From contig CM030938.1 in NCBI GenBank assembly GCA_018136815.1, forward strand, positions 2,082,202 through 2,146,201: a stretch of DNA of 64,000 nucleotides, in the 5' to 3' direction. How positions within the stretch are numbered: position 1 is the first letter of the stretch; each line of letters begins with the position of its first letter. This DNA comes from Isochrysis galbana. Taxonomy: Eukaryota; Haptophyta; Isochrysidales; Isochrysidaceae. Below are positions 42,250 through 53,595 of the stretch, one piece after another. The position numbers and the translations under genes are program-made. Below the pieces are notes generated by a model. The model ran no database searches. It worked only from the letters and a program-made list of their open reading frames with translations, and was not told the origin of the DNA.

Positions 42250-42480
42250 ACTGCTTTTCTTTCTATTGTGGAAATTTAAGGTGTGGCGCCTTTCTGCTGC
42301 TCACCGACGAAGCGAAGGCAACGTTGGCCGCGCGCATGAACAGCTCGAGGTTCCCTTTTTGTCCCACCCACCATGTGGTTCCCTTTTTTGTCACACCTTG
42401 AACGATCATCCCGCCCTTGTTGAAGAATGCAACCATTCCTTGTTGAAGAATGCAACCATGCCCGCTGCCCGAGTTGAAGA
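42250..42480. repeat. Partial duplication of the 41951 gene and a 23-bp triple repeat
   Basis: 42250-42338 repeats the second membrane span and tail of the upstream gene (TTTCTTTCTATTGTGGAAAT, CACCGACGAAGCGAAGGCAA) with an internal deletion. At 42417-42490 the word TTGAAGAATGCAACCA occurs three times at a spacing of about 23-29 bp. Confidence 0.8.
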
Positions 42481-42733
42481 ATGCAACCACGTGGGCGTCA
42501 GACTGCCGACGTCCGCCCTCGCACGCCCATAGCCAGCACACCGGGCGGATGGCGACGACTGAAGAAAGACTTCACACGGTTTCAACGCCGTTTGCTGCAA
42601 AGCAAAAGGCAAGCGATTCCCCACGAGACTCCATGACGCATTTCGCCCCAGTCACCATCACTCCACCCGCAAGCGTGTGAATGAGCTGCAGCATGCGTGT
42701 GAGCATGACTTGAGAGATCGCAGTGTCGTCATA

Positions 42734-43360
42734 ACTCGCCAAAGAGGTGCGATTCACAAGATGGATGGGAGGGGGCAGTGCCCCCACCCCCCGGTATCAC
42801 TCGGACACCTGGCCCGTCAGGCATGGCGGGATTCCGGGACGGAAAAGTTATGTCCAATTAGCTAGTGGGGTTGGCTAGGATATAACATTGATTATTATAA
42901 TATCGTTGCCCTGTGTTCACGTTCTTCTTCTTCTGCTGCTTCCCGCGACATCGCTAGGACGCCCCGCTCGTGCCACCCTTCTGTCTCCTCGCCTACTCCC
43001 GTTCGTCATGCCTGGCCATGGATCGCCTGTGCCGTCCCGTGTGCTCCCTTCCCGTGTTGCCTCCGGTCGCTCGTCCCGTTCCTCTCGTCCCGCGATTCAT
43101 ACATCCCATGTTACATATTCACAACCACAACCTCACACAGACCCACCACAGCCACTCCACAGCTCACCACAGGCCCAAAGTAGTGCACATGCGCACATGG
43201 GCCGACCCCCCCCCTCTAATCTGAAAGGGCTGGAGGGGGGAAGCGGAATGAGGAATGGGGCCTGGGGCAAGAGCGTCGTGTCCGGGTGCCCGGAGGAGGG
43301 GTGAGTTAGTAGTATGTAAACATCTCAAGAGTTTTTTTTTGCTATTGCGACTCGCCAAAG
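42734..43360 (+). mobile_element. Short non-autonomous LINE-like element
   Basis: A 98-codon ORF1-like frame (43008-43304, MPGHGSPVPSRVLPSRVASG) is Pro/Ser-rich and runs into the conserved 3' block (CCCAAAGTAGTGCACATG, then GGGCCGACCCCCC, 43175-43213). The element ends ATCTCAAGAG with T9 (43332-43340). ACTCGCCAAAG occurs at 42734-42744 and again at 43350-43360, nine bases beyond the tail, as a possible target duplication. There is no ORF2. It looks like a 5' end joined to a 3' end by internal deletion. Confidence 0.55.
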
Positions 43361-43873
43361 CTGCTCCAAACTCCAAAGCCGAAGGCAAAGGCTCATTCGC
43401 ATAGCAAGCCTCATCCAGACCTAGTATTCACCAACAGCGCACCTCACTTCTCACAACCGTCACCACATCACCGTCCCATCCCGCAGTCAGTAGTGGCCAA
43501 CACAATAGAGTAGCGCGGTGTTTTGCAGCTTCAAACTCCACCGTGTGTCATGTAGCAAAATAGTGCATATCCAATCTCAACATCACAAAGCACGACACGA
43601 CTAGTGACTCCCCCTCTTGGGGACCCTATGTGCATCCCTCGGAATCTTGCACTCCGGCTCGTGTTTGACAGCGCTCGTCATGGGGTCAAGCGCAAATCAC
43701 CTAGCATCTATGCACAACATCGGCAAAAGCTAACCACCGGAACAATCGGCCATGAAGCAGCGCACCATGAAGCAGCGCGATCGCGTTGCTGCATCCTGAT
43801 CCATGATTGCGTTCAGCAAAGTGGATGGGGACAAACAGCGAATAGCACATGTGAATCTCTATCCGTCCCCATA
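43361..43873. other. Gene-free stretch, probably DRG1 3' flank
   Basis: No feature is supported apart from a repeated GAAGCAGCGC word at 43753-43781. Confidence 0.35.
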
Positions 43874-45710
43874 TCAGATCTTCTTGACGATTTGGATGAC
43901 GTCCTCATCCATGAGCACGTGCGCTTTGCCCACCTTCTGCGGGTTGAACTTGACGCTCTTGCCCCAGACCCAGCCGTATTTGAAGTCATTGATCAACTGC
44001 CTGTGAATCTTTTTGCAGAAGACCTCAACCTGCGGGGTGTCAAGGACCGGTCGGAGCGACGGATAGAGAGCTTGCAAAATCCCTGCAAGCAGGGTAGCGT
44101 CTCGCAGCCACGGACAAGATAAAAACTCGCCGCCCACCATCTGCCCCCCTAAAAACGTAACCAAATCGCATGGTCGCTCCAAAAGGACAAGGCGCACCGT
44201 CGGTTTGACATTCCCGCGGATAATGACGGGCGCCTCGTAGTCCGGCATCTGGCCCTTGGGTTTGGTGTAGATGCGCGTCATATTGAGATACTCGAATACC
44301 ATATCCATTAGGCCATCTAGGTTCCAACCATAGTGTGACTGCCAAGTGTGGGGGCGTGTTCACTGAGGAATCGTGCAATGAGATCGTGCGAACATGCGAT
44401 GGTCTTGGTGGAACCCTCTCTCCCCTCCCCCCGGGACGTGCGGGGGAAAAGAGCTCAGACAGGGTAGGGACGAGATGAATTTGTTGACTCGCAATGGGAG
44501 AATCCGGCCGTATGTGAGCGATCGGCCTACCGAAATCGGGCAATAGTGGGGGATTGCGTCGAGGATGTCGAGTTCCTCCATAGTGATCGCGTCAATTTTG
44601 TTGAGCGCGTAGACACACGGCATGTACACCTGCACAGATCGATATGCGCCAAACAGAAAAGCGGCAGTGGTGAGCTCCACAAGCGTGCCTACTGACTCCT
44701 TTGAAAGGGAGGTGGAGGACAGTGGCATATGTAGGCAGCAGGCTTTGCCGGAGGTGCTCTTCACAATCCATACCCAAGCATGGTCGCTCTGCACCATTCC
44801 GACCCTCTAGCCCTCGTGACACGCTCGACGCACCCGATTGCCCTCGATAACATCAATCAGGTCATCGGCAGTGGCATCGCAGTTGATGCGCACTGTCGCG
44901 GATAGGATCCGGTACTCCGTCAAAATAGCCTGTGCGGTCCGTGGCGAAACAGCGTAAGCGAAGAAAGCCAGACGTCTCCGTACATGATGGCGCCCCAGAC
45001 CGCAACAGCTCTACCTTCTTGTCGAAAAATGCGTAACAAGGACTCCTGCCACAGCATGCCCTCTCGCCAAGCGTTGAGTGGTGCGGCTGACGCACCTTGA
45101 TGGAATCCTCGTCCAAATGCGTCAGCCGCACGGTCGATGAGAAGTTGATACCACCCGAAATCTTCTTCTCCACCTTGATCTCCGGCGGTTTCTTGTTCAA
45201 TCGGATGCCCACTCCCTCGAGCTCCTTCTCGATGATCTTCTTCTGTTGGATGTCCTTCATCGCGTCAAGCACAATGATGAGGCACGAGCATGTGCGTGCA
45301 ACGGCGATGACCTGCCGGCCGCGTCCCTTGCCGTCGCGCGCGCCCTCGATGATGCCGGGCAGGTCGAGCAGCTGCATCTTGGCGCCCTTCCAGAACTTGA
45401 TGCCCGGGATGCATGTGAGCGTGGTGAACTCGTACGAGGCAGCCTCCGACTGCACGTCCGTAAGCGAGGTGAGCAGCGTGGACTTGCCGACGGAGGGGAA
45501 GCCGACAAAGCCAACGCGCGCATCTCCGGTAGCGCGCACGTCGAAGCCCTCGCCTGGCCCGCCGCCCCCGCCCTTGGGATCCGCGATCAATTCGCGCTTG
45601 TACTTCGCCACCTTCGCGCGCAGCTGGCAGAGGTGCGCCATCGTCGCCTTGTTAACCTGCGTGCGTGCGATCTCCGCCTCGATGTCCTCAATCTTCTGGA
45701 CGAGCGACAT
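43874..45710 (-). CDS. DRG1: DRG1/RBG1 GTPase
   Basis: Exons 45710-45096, 44929-44834, 44629-44531, 44338-44198 and 44029-43874 join in phase 0 to 368 aa, the family length; all are GT-AG. The start [20 protein letters not shown] precedes G1 GFPSVGKS (70-77), the [17 protein letters not shown] block with G3 (116-119) and the hallmark [15 protein letters not shown]4 is NKID (247-250) and G5 is CPIS. The C-terminal TGS domain runs from about 290 ([13 protein letters not shown]) to [26 protein letters not shown] and the [13 protein letters not shown] linker favour DRG1 over DRG2. The family associates with ribosomes via ZC3H15/DFRP1. Confidence 0.95.
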
Positions 45711-46420
45711 GGCGGCCCCCGCTTGTCGCCCACGCGGATCCCCGCCTCGCTCCTGCGGCTCCTCTCACTCAGTCTGTGTATGTGTATGTCAGTCTGTGGG
45801 CGTGTGAAGACAGAGAGAGAGGGAGAAAGAGAGAGAGGGATAGGAGAAGAGAGAGAGAGCGGCGGCGGCGGCGGGGGTCGAGTGGCGCGCGGGAGCTCGA
45901 GCGCAGAAGATACGGGGGGGGGGGGGGGGGGGGGGGGGGCATCGCCCTCTGACTCTCGGCTGAGTCACTTACTCCGTAGCTCCGTAGGTAGGAGTATGCA
46001 GTGTGTAGTATGTAGCCAACTCCTAGCACCCCAGTCCTTCCCCTTGATATTTCTTGCCCATGGGCGCCTGGCCCCCCCTCAAATGATCGCCGCCGTCCGC
46101 CGCTTGCCGCCCCTTGCTCACGTTTTCGTGTGTGCGCTTTCTATGGGTAACTGAAGCCTGGAGCCTGGCGTGGCCTAGACTAATGACTAATTACTATTTA
46201 TGTTGTGCTAGGTGCTAGGGCTAGGGCCATTTGCCATTTGCCAAGCTCCAAGCTCCACTCTTGGAAACAAGGAGGCGAAAGGGGAATGGTGGCGGGTAAG
46301 CTTGAGCGCTTTGTGTGTGTGTGTGTTGGGGCGGGGCGAGCGGCGCGCAATGCGCGCAACGACGAGAAAAGAGAAAAGAGGCGAACAAGGCGAAGCGCGA
46401 AGCGACGCCCCGGAGGGCCA
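45711..46420. other. 5' flank of DRG1 and gene-free stretch
   Basis: It has GA-rich DNA at 45812-45865 and a long uninterrupted G run at about 45916-45939. A weak duplicated word GGTGCTAGGGCTAGGG is at 46210. No gene is supported. Confidence 0.4.
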
Positions 46421-46424
46421 AGTA

Positions 46425-46645
46425 AGCTGGCAACTCTTGAATGAGTGGATCGGCGGGTCGCGGGAACATTGGAAGCTGCTCAAGCTTTCTCACAAATGCC
46501 GCGTCCACGTGCGTGCTGGCAAAGGATGGGTCGAACGCCCTGAGTAAGCCCAACGCCTCATCCTCATGCTGATCCTGGATCCTGGCACTGGTATGGGACT
46601 GCGCATTGATTGGTCAAACGCTTCTCGAGGTATTCAAAACCTGCC
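46425..46645 (-). pseudogene. Coding-like relic, possibly hAT-transposase C-terminus
   Basis: On the minus strand, TRVKAGFEYLEKRLTNQCAV is followed after a stop by LLRAFDPSFASTHVDAAFVR, then KLEQLPMFPRPADPLIQELP and AYLAL. The order 'EYLEKR...FDPSF...LP.YLA' recalls the end of hAT transposases, but the evidence is thin. It is broken by stops and has no splice support. Confidence 0.3.
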
Positions 46646-47901
46646 TTCACGCGGGTGAGGGATGAGATTTTGGGCTCTGCGGTCTGGCGTGAGCAGACCT
46701 GCAGCGGCCCTTCTTCGCTTCATCTTAGCTCCCCGTGTGGCGTGGCCCTTCCTCCCTCTTCGGCGCCTGATTCCGCGGAGGTGAGGAGGTGATGCGAGCG
46801 CGCAAGATGGAGATGGCGCGGCTCCGCGTCACTTACGAGTCGAACCATGCCGCCTTGGCTGAAGAAGAAGCGGAGGCGGAGATGTGAGCGCAGGTGCGAA
46901 GCCGCAAGCGGAAGACGGAGGAGGTGGCGGTGGCCAGACTTAAACTTAAAGACTATGGGGCGCCAAGCAGCTGTAGTAGCCTATCTATCCCCTATGTTTA
47001 TGAGAGCGAGTGTGAGTGCCATTACTTGTTCCTAGACAATTAACAATCGCAATGACAAATACAACGTTGGCAATGACAAGGTAGCTGTTTATGGTCTCCG
47101 GCTGGGGTTTATCGTTTATGTGATCTCCGGTTGAGGCTCGTTCCATGTTCTCCAGTTTCGTCGAGGTAGGCCTACCTGAGCTGGAGGAGGTGCGTGGCTT
47201 CCCTGATCAGCCTCTTGTAGGAACGCGAAAACAAACTCCCGGTGAGTAGCCCCCCCCCCCCCCCGCCCGCGCCCCCGGCTTTCACACATCGTAATTATTA
47301 ATCGTTGACAACACACAACATGGACATGGCAGCACGAAAGTGAACACAGTAGTATAGATATAGGAACAAAGACCTGAGAAGAAGCGGCGTCGTGGCGCAT
47401 AGCGCGAACAGCCACGACCAACGACCAATTGTAACTGTACATGGCACACACACTCGACTATCGATGAGGAGGAGCTTGGCCAAGAAGCATGTGACAACTC
47501 CTCTATAGAGATGAAGATGAGCAGCATCACAAGTGACAGGTGTGGTCATTTGTGTGCTCACTGCGCTATGCGTGATCCGCGCTCGGCACCAATTCAGCCT
47601 ACAGGAAGATGCGGCCACCACTTCTGAACTACCTAACTGCTGTAGGGCTGCGCGTACGACGATCCGTAAAGCCCCTAAGCCTTCGAGGGTCATGCCATCC
47701 TCGGTAGACGACTTCGCGCCGACTCGTTGGCTCGCATACGCTGTCGCCCTCGTCGACTAGCACTAAGAGGACCATGTGTGGACTCCCCGGTCGATACGCC
47801 GGCGTGAGCTGAGCGATATCATCGATGGCAGTCGACCACTCTGCTTCATGAGATGGATAAGTTTGCTTTCGTTCGGCATAAGCAACGAATCTGGGTGAGT
47901 A
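46646..47901. other. Gene-free stretch
   Basis: One short charged frame (46791-46886, MRARKMEMARLRVTYESNHA) could be a terminal exon, but no partner is found. 47250-47278 is a C/G run. Other frames lack family-like composition. Confidence 0.3.
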
Positions 47902-49358
47902 CTATGAGGCGCGCTGCGGTTCACCAAGCGCGTCCTTCCATGCCATGATACGTGTGCCGGTTGTTACTGAGGTGCGCTGCTGGATATGCTGGCGGATCAG
48001 CTCATCTTGCCCCAGGAGCGCGAGCATGTAGTGGACAGCATAGTTGGCGGTCGCTTGCTTGCCAAAGTAGAGAGCGTTGTAGGGCGGCAGCATGAGCTGC
48101 AGGAGCGCCGCCCAAAAGGGAACGCGGTACAGGCCAGTCACAAGCGCTTGGTACAAGAGGACTGTCGCAACGAGGATGCCGGGAGCACGCAACCATGTGT
48201 TCAGATTGGCGCTCGCGCGCTTCTCGAGCATTGAATTCTTAAGCCAGCCTATCTTGAGCAGGCCCAACATTAGATAATCGCAGCCACCCGGCAAACCAGA
48301 GATGAAGAAGGCCTGCCAATTAGCCAATGCCCCCCATAGATAATACTGCGGCGGAGGGGGAGGGGATAGCTTCAGCACTTGGAATGTACGCGATCCTCTC
48401 TCCAATCATTCTGCTCGCGATGCCAACTCAAGCTCGTGGCGTACCTGGCCGGGGAAGCCCAGCGTTGGGATGAAGAGTAGGTGATGAAAGTAATCAGCCG
48501 AGGAGAGCGTGAAGCCGCCCACCATGTGGTAGATGTGGACGGAGTTGATGAGGGTGAGCGGCCACTGGCTGCCGCTGCCAAAGAAGGATGTATCAGGATG
48601 GGCGCATGCGTCCATCGCATGGATCGGATCGCGGAGCACAGCGATGCAAGAATTGATGCTGGCGCCAACTACCAGCGCGTTGGCCAGCGCATGCACAAAG
48701 AACCAGCGGGCGAGCTCGCGATCCCGCGCCTGACGGTGGCGGCATGGATTCTTCGGGCTCAGATGGCGTCGGGTCTGCCCTCGCCCAACCTCTCCTCTCC
48801 ACCCGCGCCTCTTTTCGCAGTCCTCCGGTCCTCCTCCCGCTCCCTCTTCTCTTCATCCCCTTCGTCCACCCTCCATCACTCCTCCCCTCCGCCTCCCCAC
48901 CCTCCCGCTGCCCGTCTCCCACCATCCCATCCCCCTTGCCCTCCACACCCTCCTACCGCCCCCCCCCCCCCCCTTCCCCTCCCCACTCTCCCCTCTTCCC
49001 ACAGCCTCTCACCTTTGCGATCCTCATCCACACACACCCTGGTCCTCATCCACACACACCCTCCCCCCCACTCTCCCCCCCTTCCCCTCTCCTCCCTCTT
49101 CACACAGCCTCTCTCTTTGCGGTCCTCTTCCACCCCTTCCCTCTGCCCGCCCGCCTCCTCTCCCCCCTTCTCCCCAAGGCCTCTCACCTTTGCAGTCCTC
49201 TTGTCGACTGCCGGCCGGATCAGCCCTTGGTCGAGAGCCACGAGTAGAGAGACAGCGGCGAGCGTGCGGCCGAGGTGCGTGAGCAACGGCGTCACGGGCA
49301 GCTCGCATCCATCGGGCAGCGCGGGCGCAAGCCCTCCCAGTGTGAGCATCGAGGGCAT
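47902..49358 (-). CDS. Multi-pass membrane protein, TLC-like (tentative)
   Basis: Exons 49358-49188, 48729-48445 and 48345-47902 join in phase 0 to 299 aa, all GT-AG. Exon 1 starts MPSMLTLGGLAPALPDGCEL. Hydrophobic segments occur through residues 25-45, 66-85, 110-135, 140-175, 205-230 and 235-255. Exon 2 holds the histidine-rich stretch SVHIYHMVGGFTLSSADYFH with H122, H125, H139 and H140, then LLFIPTLGFPGQ, and exon 3 FFISGLPGGCDYLML. Adjacent His pairs in a multi-span protein recall TLC-domain proteins, but I cannot confirm that. Intron 1 (458 bp) is C/T-rich. Confidence 0.7.
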
Positions 49359-50529
49359 TCGAGACTCTCTCACCCTCGCTGCCCCTCCCCTCTCTCTCTC
49401 TCGCTCTCGCTCTTTCCTCCTACTTTAGAGTAGAGAGGCCTTGTCCGTTGAATCTGGGATCTCCCTTTCCTTCTTCTCCGCTCTCTCTCTCGCCCCCCCT
49501 CCCGCCTCCCTGCCCGGTCGAGGGCAACAACCGACGAGAGAGAGGAGGACGAGGAGAGAAGAAGCGACCGAGAGATGTGAAGTCAGTATGAGAGTCTAGG
49601 AATGCGAATATGTGAGAGAGAAGGAGAGGGACGGAAGCAGGAGAGATTGTGAGCAGGAGAGGGAGAGAGAGAGGGGACGGAAGCAGAGGGGAGGGGGGGG
49701 AAGAGGGGAGAGAGAGTGGGGGGGGGGGGCGACTCTAGCAGCCAACCCCCCCCGCCCTCCCCCAGCTGGTGAAAGGGGAAGAAAGACCGTCTCTCTGCTC
49801 TTCTCCCCAATCACAGACCCGTCGGTCCCCTCCGAGCGCGAGGAGGTCGGGGCCATCCTCTCCTTCTTTCTCTCATCTCTGCGCTCGGTCTCCATCCCCC
49901 CCCCCTGCTTCGTCAAGACGGGCCCACTCCGCCACGCCGGTGGCCATTCTAATGTTCTAATTTCGCATCTTGGAACACTCTGGACTCTGGGCCGGGAGCC
50001 ACGTCCTTCCGGTATTCCCTCCCTCCAATATTTCCGTATTTCCTCCCTCCAGTATTCCCTCCCGCCGGTATCCCCTCCCTCCGCTATTCCCTCCCTCGGC
50101 CCTCAGGCCTCAGGTATTCCTCCATTCCTCCGTTCCCGGTTATTGTTATCACGTTATCACCGTAAAATTTCGTAAAATCAAATGCAAATGCAAATGCTCA
50201 GCTTTTTGCAAACAAATTCTTACTTACATACCATCTTCTATGTTTGTCGTAGTCAGCACACAAGGTATGCAGATCCGGATTCTCCCTGGGCTCAAGTTCT
50301 GGTTCGCCGATTCTCGTCGCGCAATTCGCAATTCGCAATTCCAAATTCGAAATTCGCAGCAGATTATTTGAGTTTGAGATTTTTATTTTTTACTCTTACG
50401 GAAATTGCAAGCTGGAGCGCTGTTGCTGTTGCCCCAACACCAACACCGAAGAACACAAGAACAGAGGAAGTAGAAAAAGAAAGAAAGAAGAAGAAGAAGA
50501 AGCAAGAAGAGTGAAAGTGAAAGAAAGAA
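49359..50529. other. Gene-free, low-complexity stretch
   Basis: CT-rich and GA-rich blocks (49375-49715), G run near 49720, and repeated TATTCCCTCC words at 50010-50115, CCCAATTCGC/AATTC repeats at 50310-50360, and a GAAGAAGAA run at 50470-50500. It includes the probable promoter of the membrane-protein gene. Confidence 0.5.
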
Positions 50530-50607
50530 AGGTCGTTTGCCTTCATTTGGTACCCCTCGTTTCCCAATACGCGATGCGCCGGTACAAAAAAATCGTCTAG
50601 TATTTAA
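50530..50607 (+). repeat. MSTNG-element leader, separated from its gene by a LINE insertion
   Basis: GGTCGTTTGCCTTCATTTGG, then TACCCCTCGTTTCCCAATAC, GCGATGCGCCGGTAC, a run of A and TAGTATTTAAGCAAAGGCAC match the region immediately upstream of the copy at 54325 (reverse strand, 54432-54345). TATTTAA may be the TATA box. The rest of the element resumes at 52305. Confidence 0.8.
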
Positions 50608-52317
50608 GCAAAGGCACCCCTCGCAACCGATATGGTGCAACCCGCACGAACAACCGCCACGTATGCGCGCCGCTTGGGCAAGCCTATGGCAATCCCTCCA
50701 CACGCACGTCGTGCATAACGTGTTCAAGGATAACAACCTAGACACACCCTACACGAAAGAGGAATGCGCCCAATATCTAGACCACCTCCCGGAGATATTC
50801 GAACACGCGGGTAGCAAAATAACCAAGGAAAGCTTCTTAGACTCGTGGGCGTCGGTAGTACAACAAGCCTCGAGTCTCCTTGGAAAAGCGCAACTAGACC
50901 CGGCGCCCGGGTCTGACCCGGAGGGGACTAGCGAAAACGGAGCACGCGACAATAAGGCGGGCATTGAGGCCCCGCCGGAAATCAGAGTGTCCGATAACGA
51001 AACATACATAACTAAGATGAACAACATATGGATTCACACCAACACGAATTACCTCGGAGAGCCGGCCGACCGGACGGGGGTCGCGACCCCAGAAGAAGCC
51101 CGACTATACCACCCCCCCGCTAGATGGGAGGGAGGGTTGAAAGGCCCCAAATACGCGGAATACCCGCTGGCGGACGAGTATACAATGGACGGTAAAAAAC
51201 ACCTGGACCTCACCACGGTCTCGGACATAGCACAGGTGCTAGAGAAAAACATACCAGATAACAAGCCCCAGCCGGCAAGCGAGGCATGGGCCCGAAGAAT
51301 CAACCTAACCCACGAGGAGTGGAAACACGTGGCCAGCTTATACACCCTACCCCTACTAAAACACACGGACAAACACCCACACTTCAAACACATCACCCAC
51401 AGGAGGATTGGCACGCGGAATCGCTTCGCCATGGCGACCACGAATACCTGCAGACTATGCGGAAAATACCACGAGAGCTCGACCCACTTAGCCAGGTGCT
51501 CAGCCACGAAGCCAATCTTCGAGACCATAGAAGCGATAGCGGGTTTCACGCCGGAGCGCAAAAGGACAGCAACACAGAAAATAAAGGACAGACTCTTCGC
51601 ATACCCGAGTACACCGACGCCCGATAGCCTCAAAACCCTATACATAGTAGCATGGAGATACATAATAGGCGACTTCTACAAAGTCGAATACGACAATCAC
51701 CCCTTCCATTATATACCCGTCATCGAACGTACCTTGACCAGATTCACGATCCTCGTACGGGGCCTCGAAGCCTCTAACAAAACCTCGCCGGCACGTACGC
51801 ACCAAGCCTCCAGAGGCAGAAAACCAAAGATTAAAGACGCAAGAGATCTTAGCGCCCCAATATTTAAGATGAATGACAAAGGTGTCCTCGCGATGAGCGT
51901 GAATCTGTCCCTGGTGGCACGCGCACTTGACATAGCGGGAAAGGTAGCCTGAAAACCAGACGAACACCACACCTCACACCCCCCCCCCCAAAAAAAAACC
52001 CAACAGCGCCGACCCGGTACATACATAACCCCGAGTCCGACTCTTAAGGTAACCCCAACCTTTAATACCCCAATAGAAGCCGATCGCTCGATGGCACGAG
52101 GGAAGGCCGAAGAGTCGACCGTCGGGGATCGGTGCACGCCGCCTGCCACTGGAAACCCCAAGTACTGGGCCCCTAAGTAGAGCACGAGGGGACGAGCCGC
52201 AAGGCGAGTGCGAGGGAGTGATAAGGGATGCGGGCGCGGCTGTCAGATGGAGGATGTCGGGGTCGCGCGCGCGATGAGAACATTAAGAAGTTTTTTTTTT
52301 TTTTAGCAAAGGCACCC
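50607..52317 (+). mobile_element. LINE-like insertion with 13-bp target duplication and oligo(T) tail
   Basis: AGCAAAGGCACCC is present at 50607-50619 and 52305-52317 and brackets the insert. The insert carries an uninterrupted frame to 51952 (about 440 aa from around 50630), with EECAQYLDHLPEIFEHAGSK, LGEPADRTGVATPEEAR, PPARWEGGLKGPKYAEYPLA, HFKHITHRRIGTRNRFAMAT, zinc knuckle CRLCGKYHESSTHLARC and VAWRYIIGDFYKVEYDN. The 3' UTR ends CATTAAGAAG plus T14 (52291-52304). It is the best-preserved copy and looks recent. No RT domain is present. Confidence 0.88.
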
Positions 52318-52647
52318 ACCTCACAGTGCTCAACCATGTCTATAAATGGAATGGCGGCTGATGATGTAGTACGCAAGCGATTGCAATGGATCATAAGAAA
52401 GATGGACGATAACTTTAAAAAATTCATCACACCTCTCTTTCCGCCATATGCCACTTCTAAATCTGCCATGCAGGTTATGGCGGAAGCATTGGACAGCATC
52501 AGTCCGCCGCCGCCGGTTGGGGTCAACCCGGGGGGAGCAACAACTCCCTGAGGAGGCTGCTTGAGTCGAACCCAAATTTGTGGACGTACACTTTCGAATG
52601 TAAGTCCTTATTATTCAGTTCATTCGATTTCAAGCACCATACGAACA
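52305..52647 (+). pseudogene. MSTNG-family gene, N-terminal copy cut off by another repeat
   Basis: ATG 52336 opens MSINGMAADDVVRKRLQWII, then DDNFKKFITPLFPPYATSKS and PPPPVGVNPGGATTP with a stop at 52551. Homologous sequence continues out of frame (HLWTYTFECKS region) to about 52647, where the repeat shared with 34050-34215 begins. It is almost identical to the opposite-strand copy at 54325-54050. Confidence 0.75.
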
Positions 52648-52797
52648 TTAAACGGTTGCGCAAACGCGTAGTCTTAAAGACTACCGTGTAGTCTTCGGAG
52701 GGGGGGGGAAGACAACGGAAAATGTTAGCCTCATTGCCGCCTCATTATCAACGGCCAAAGCCTCGCCACGGTCCGCCCCCCTCCCCCTGAGAGTCTC
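52648..52797 (-). repeat. Dispersed repeat, partner of 34050-34215
   Basis: CGGTTGCGCAAACGCGTAGT, TCTTAAAGACTACCGTGTAG, GACAACGGAAAATGTTAGCC and GCCAAAGCCTCGCCACGG are the complement of the 34 kb copy. Its junction with the MSTNG copy is abrupt, suggesting an insertion end. Confidence 0.75.
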
Positions 52798-53595
52798 CCC
52801 TATCATCTCCCTGCTTTGGGTGCCCAGGTTTGCCCTGACAACCCACTTAACAGCACCCGACAGCCGTGGGGTCAGCAAGTGCTCGGGCGCCTGGCGAGCG
52901 TGCCGAGCGATTCCATAATTGGTATCCTTGCGGAGACCCCAAGCGATCGGGTCGCGGCGGCACCCAGCGTAGTTGCAGCGCACATTACAATCCCGCTGGT
53001 TGTGTGCCAGATTGCACGCCCTGTAATGACGTTGCGAGTGTGCGCGTGTGCGTGATCACCTTCAGCGTCTGGAGTTTGCGTTGCGCGTTGCGCGACGGCG
53101 ACGGTGATCTGCCGCAATTCCGATCGATCAAAATTTTGCATCAATGGCGTCGAGCGTCACATACTTGTGATGTTTGTGCGTAGCATGGCCCGTGCGATGT
53201 CATGTGAGCGACCAACGGTCATATCAGGCCTATATGACCGTGATAATAGAGGTCAAAACAAACGTATTTTAATGATAGGATCAACGAAAATAAAACACTT
53301 GATTCTCCCGTAAACGCCCGGTTTCTTCTGTGCTCAAGTCGACTGTGAAGAGGGCTTCTTCGGACCTCGGCCCACTGCGATGGCGCCTCGGAGAGGGGTG
53401 TCCGATGGGCCACCGGCCAGGGCTCCTCTGGAAGGCAGGCCAGAGGGATCGAGATGGCCAGGTCTGCATCGGCATGGGTGCGCTGCCTACTTCCGTCGCG
53501 GTCCAGGTGGGGTCCATCGCGTTGGCGATCGTCCAGGGGCCGGCAAATGCCGGCCTCTTGCTGTACGAGACGCCCTCGTCAGCATGCCAGCTGGT
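52798..53595. other. Spacer between the inverted MSTNG copies
   Basis: Mixed-composition DNA with no supported gene. Short frames of 60-130 codons overlap on both strands. Confidence 0.35.

Noticed and set aside
42417..42490. Three spaced repeats as a CRISPR array
   Set aside because: Spacing is 23-29 bp with 16-bp identity, only three units, in eukaryotic DNA with spliced genes; a simple tandem repeat.
47298..47693. Minus-strand 131-codon Cys/Leu-rich frame
   Set aside because: No motif or homologue recognised; it overlaps a plus-strand frame of equal quality.
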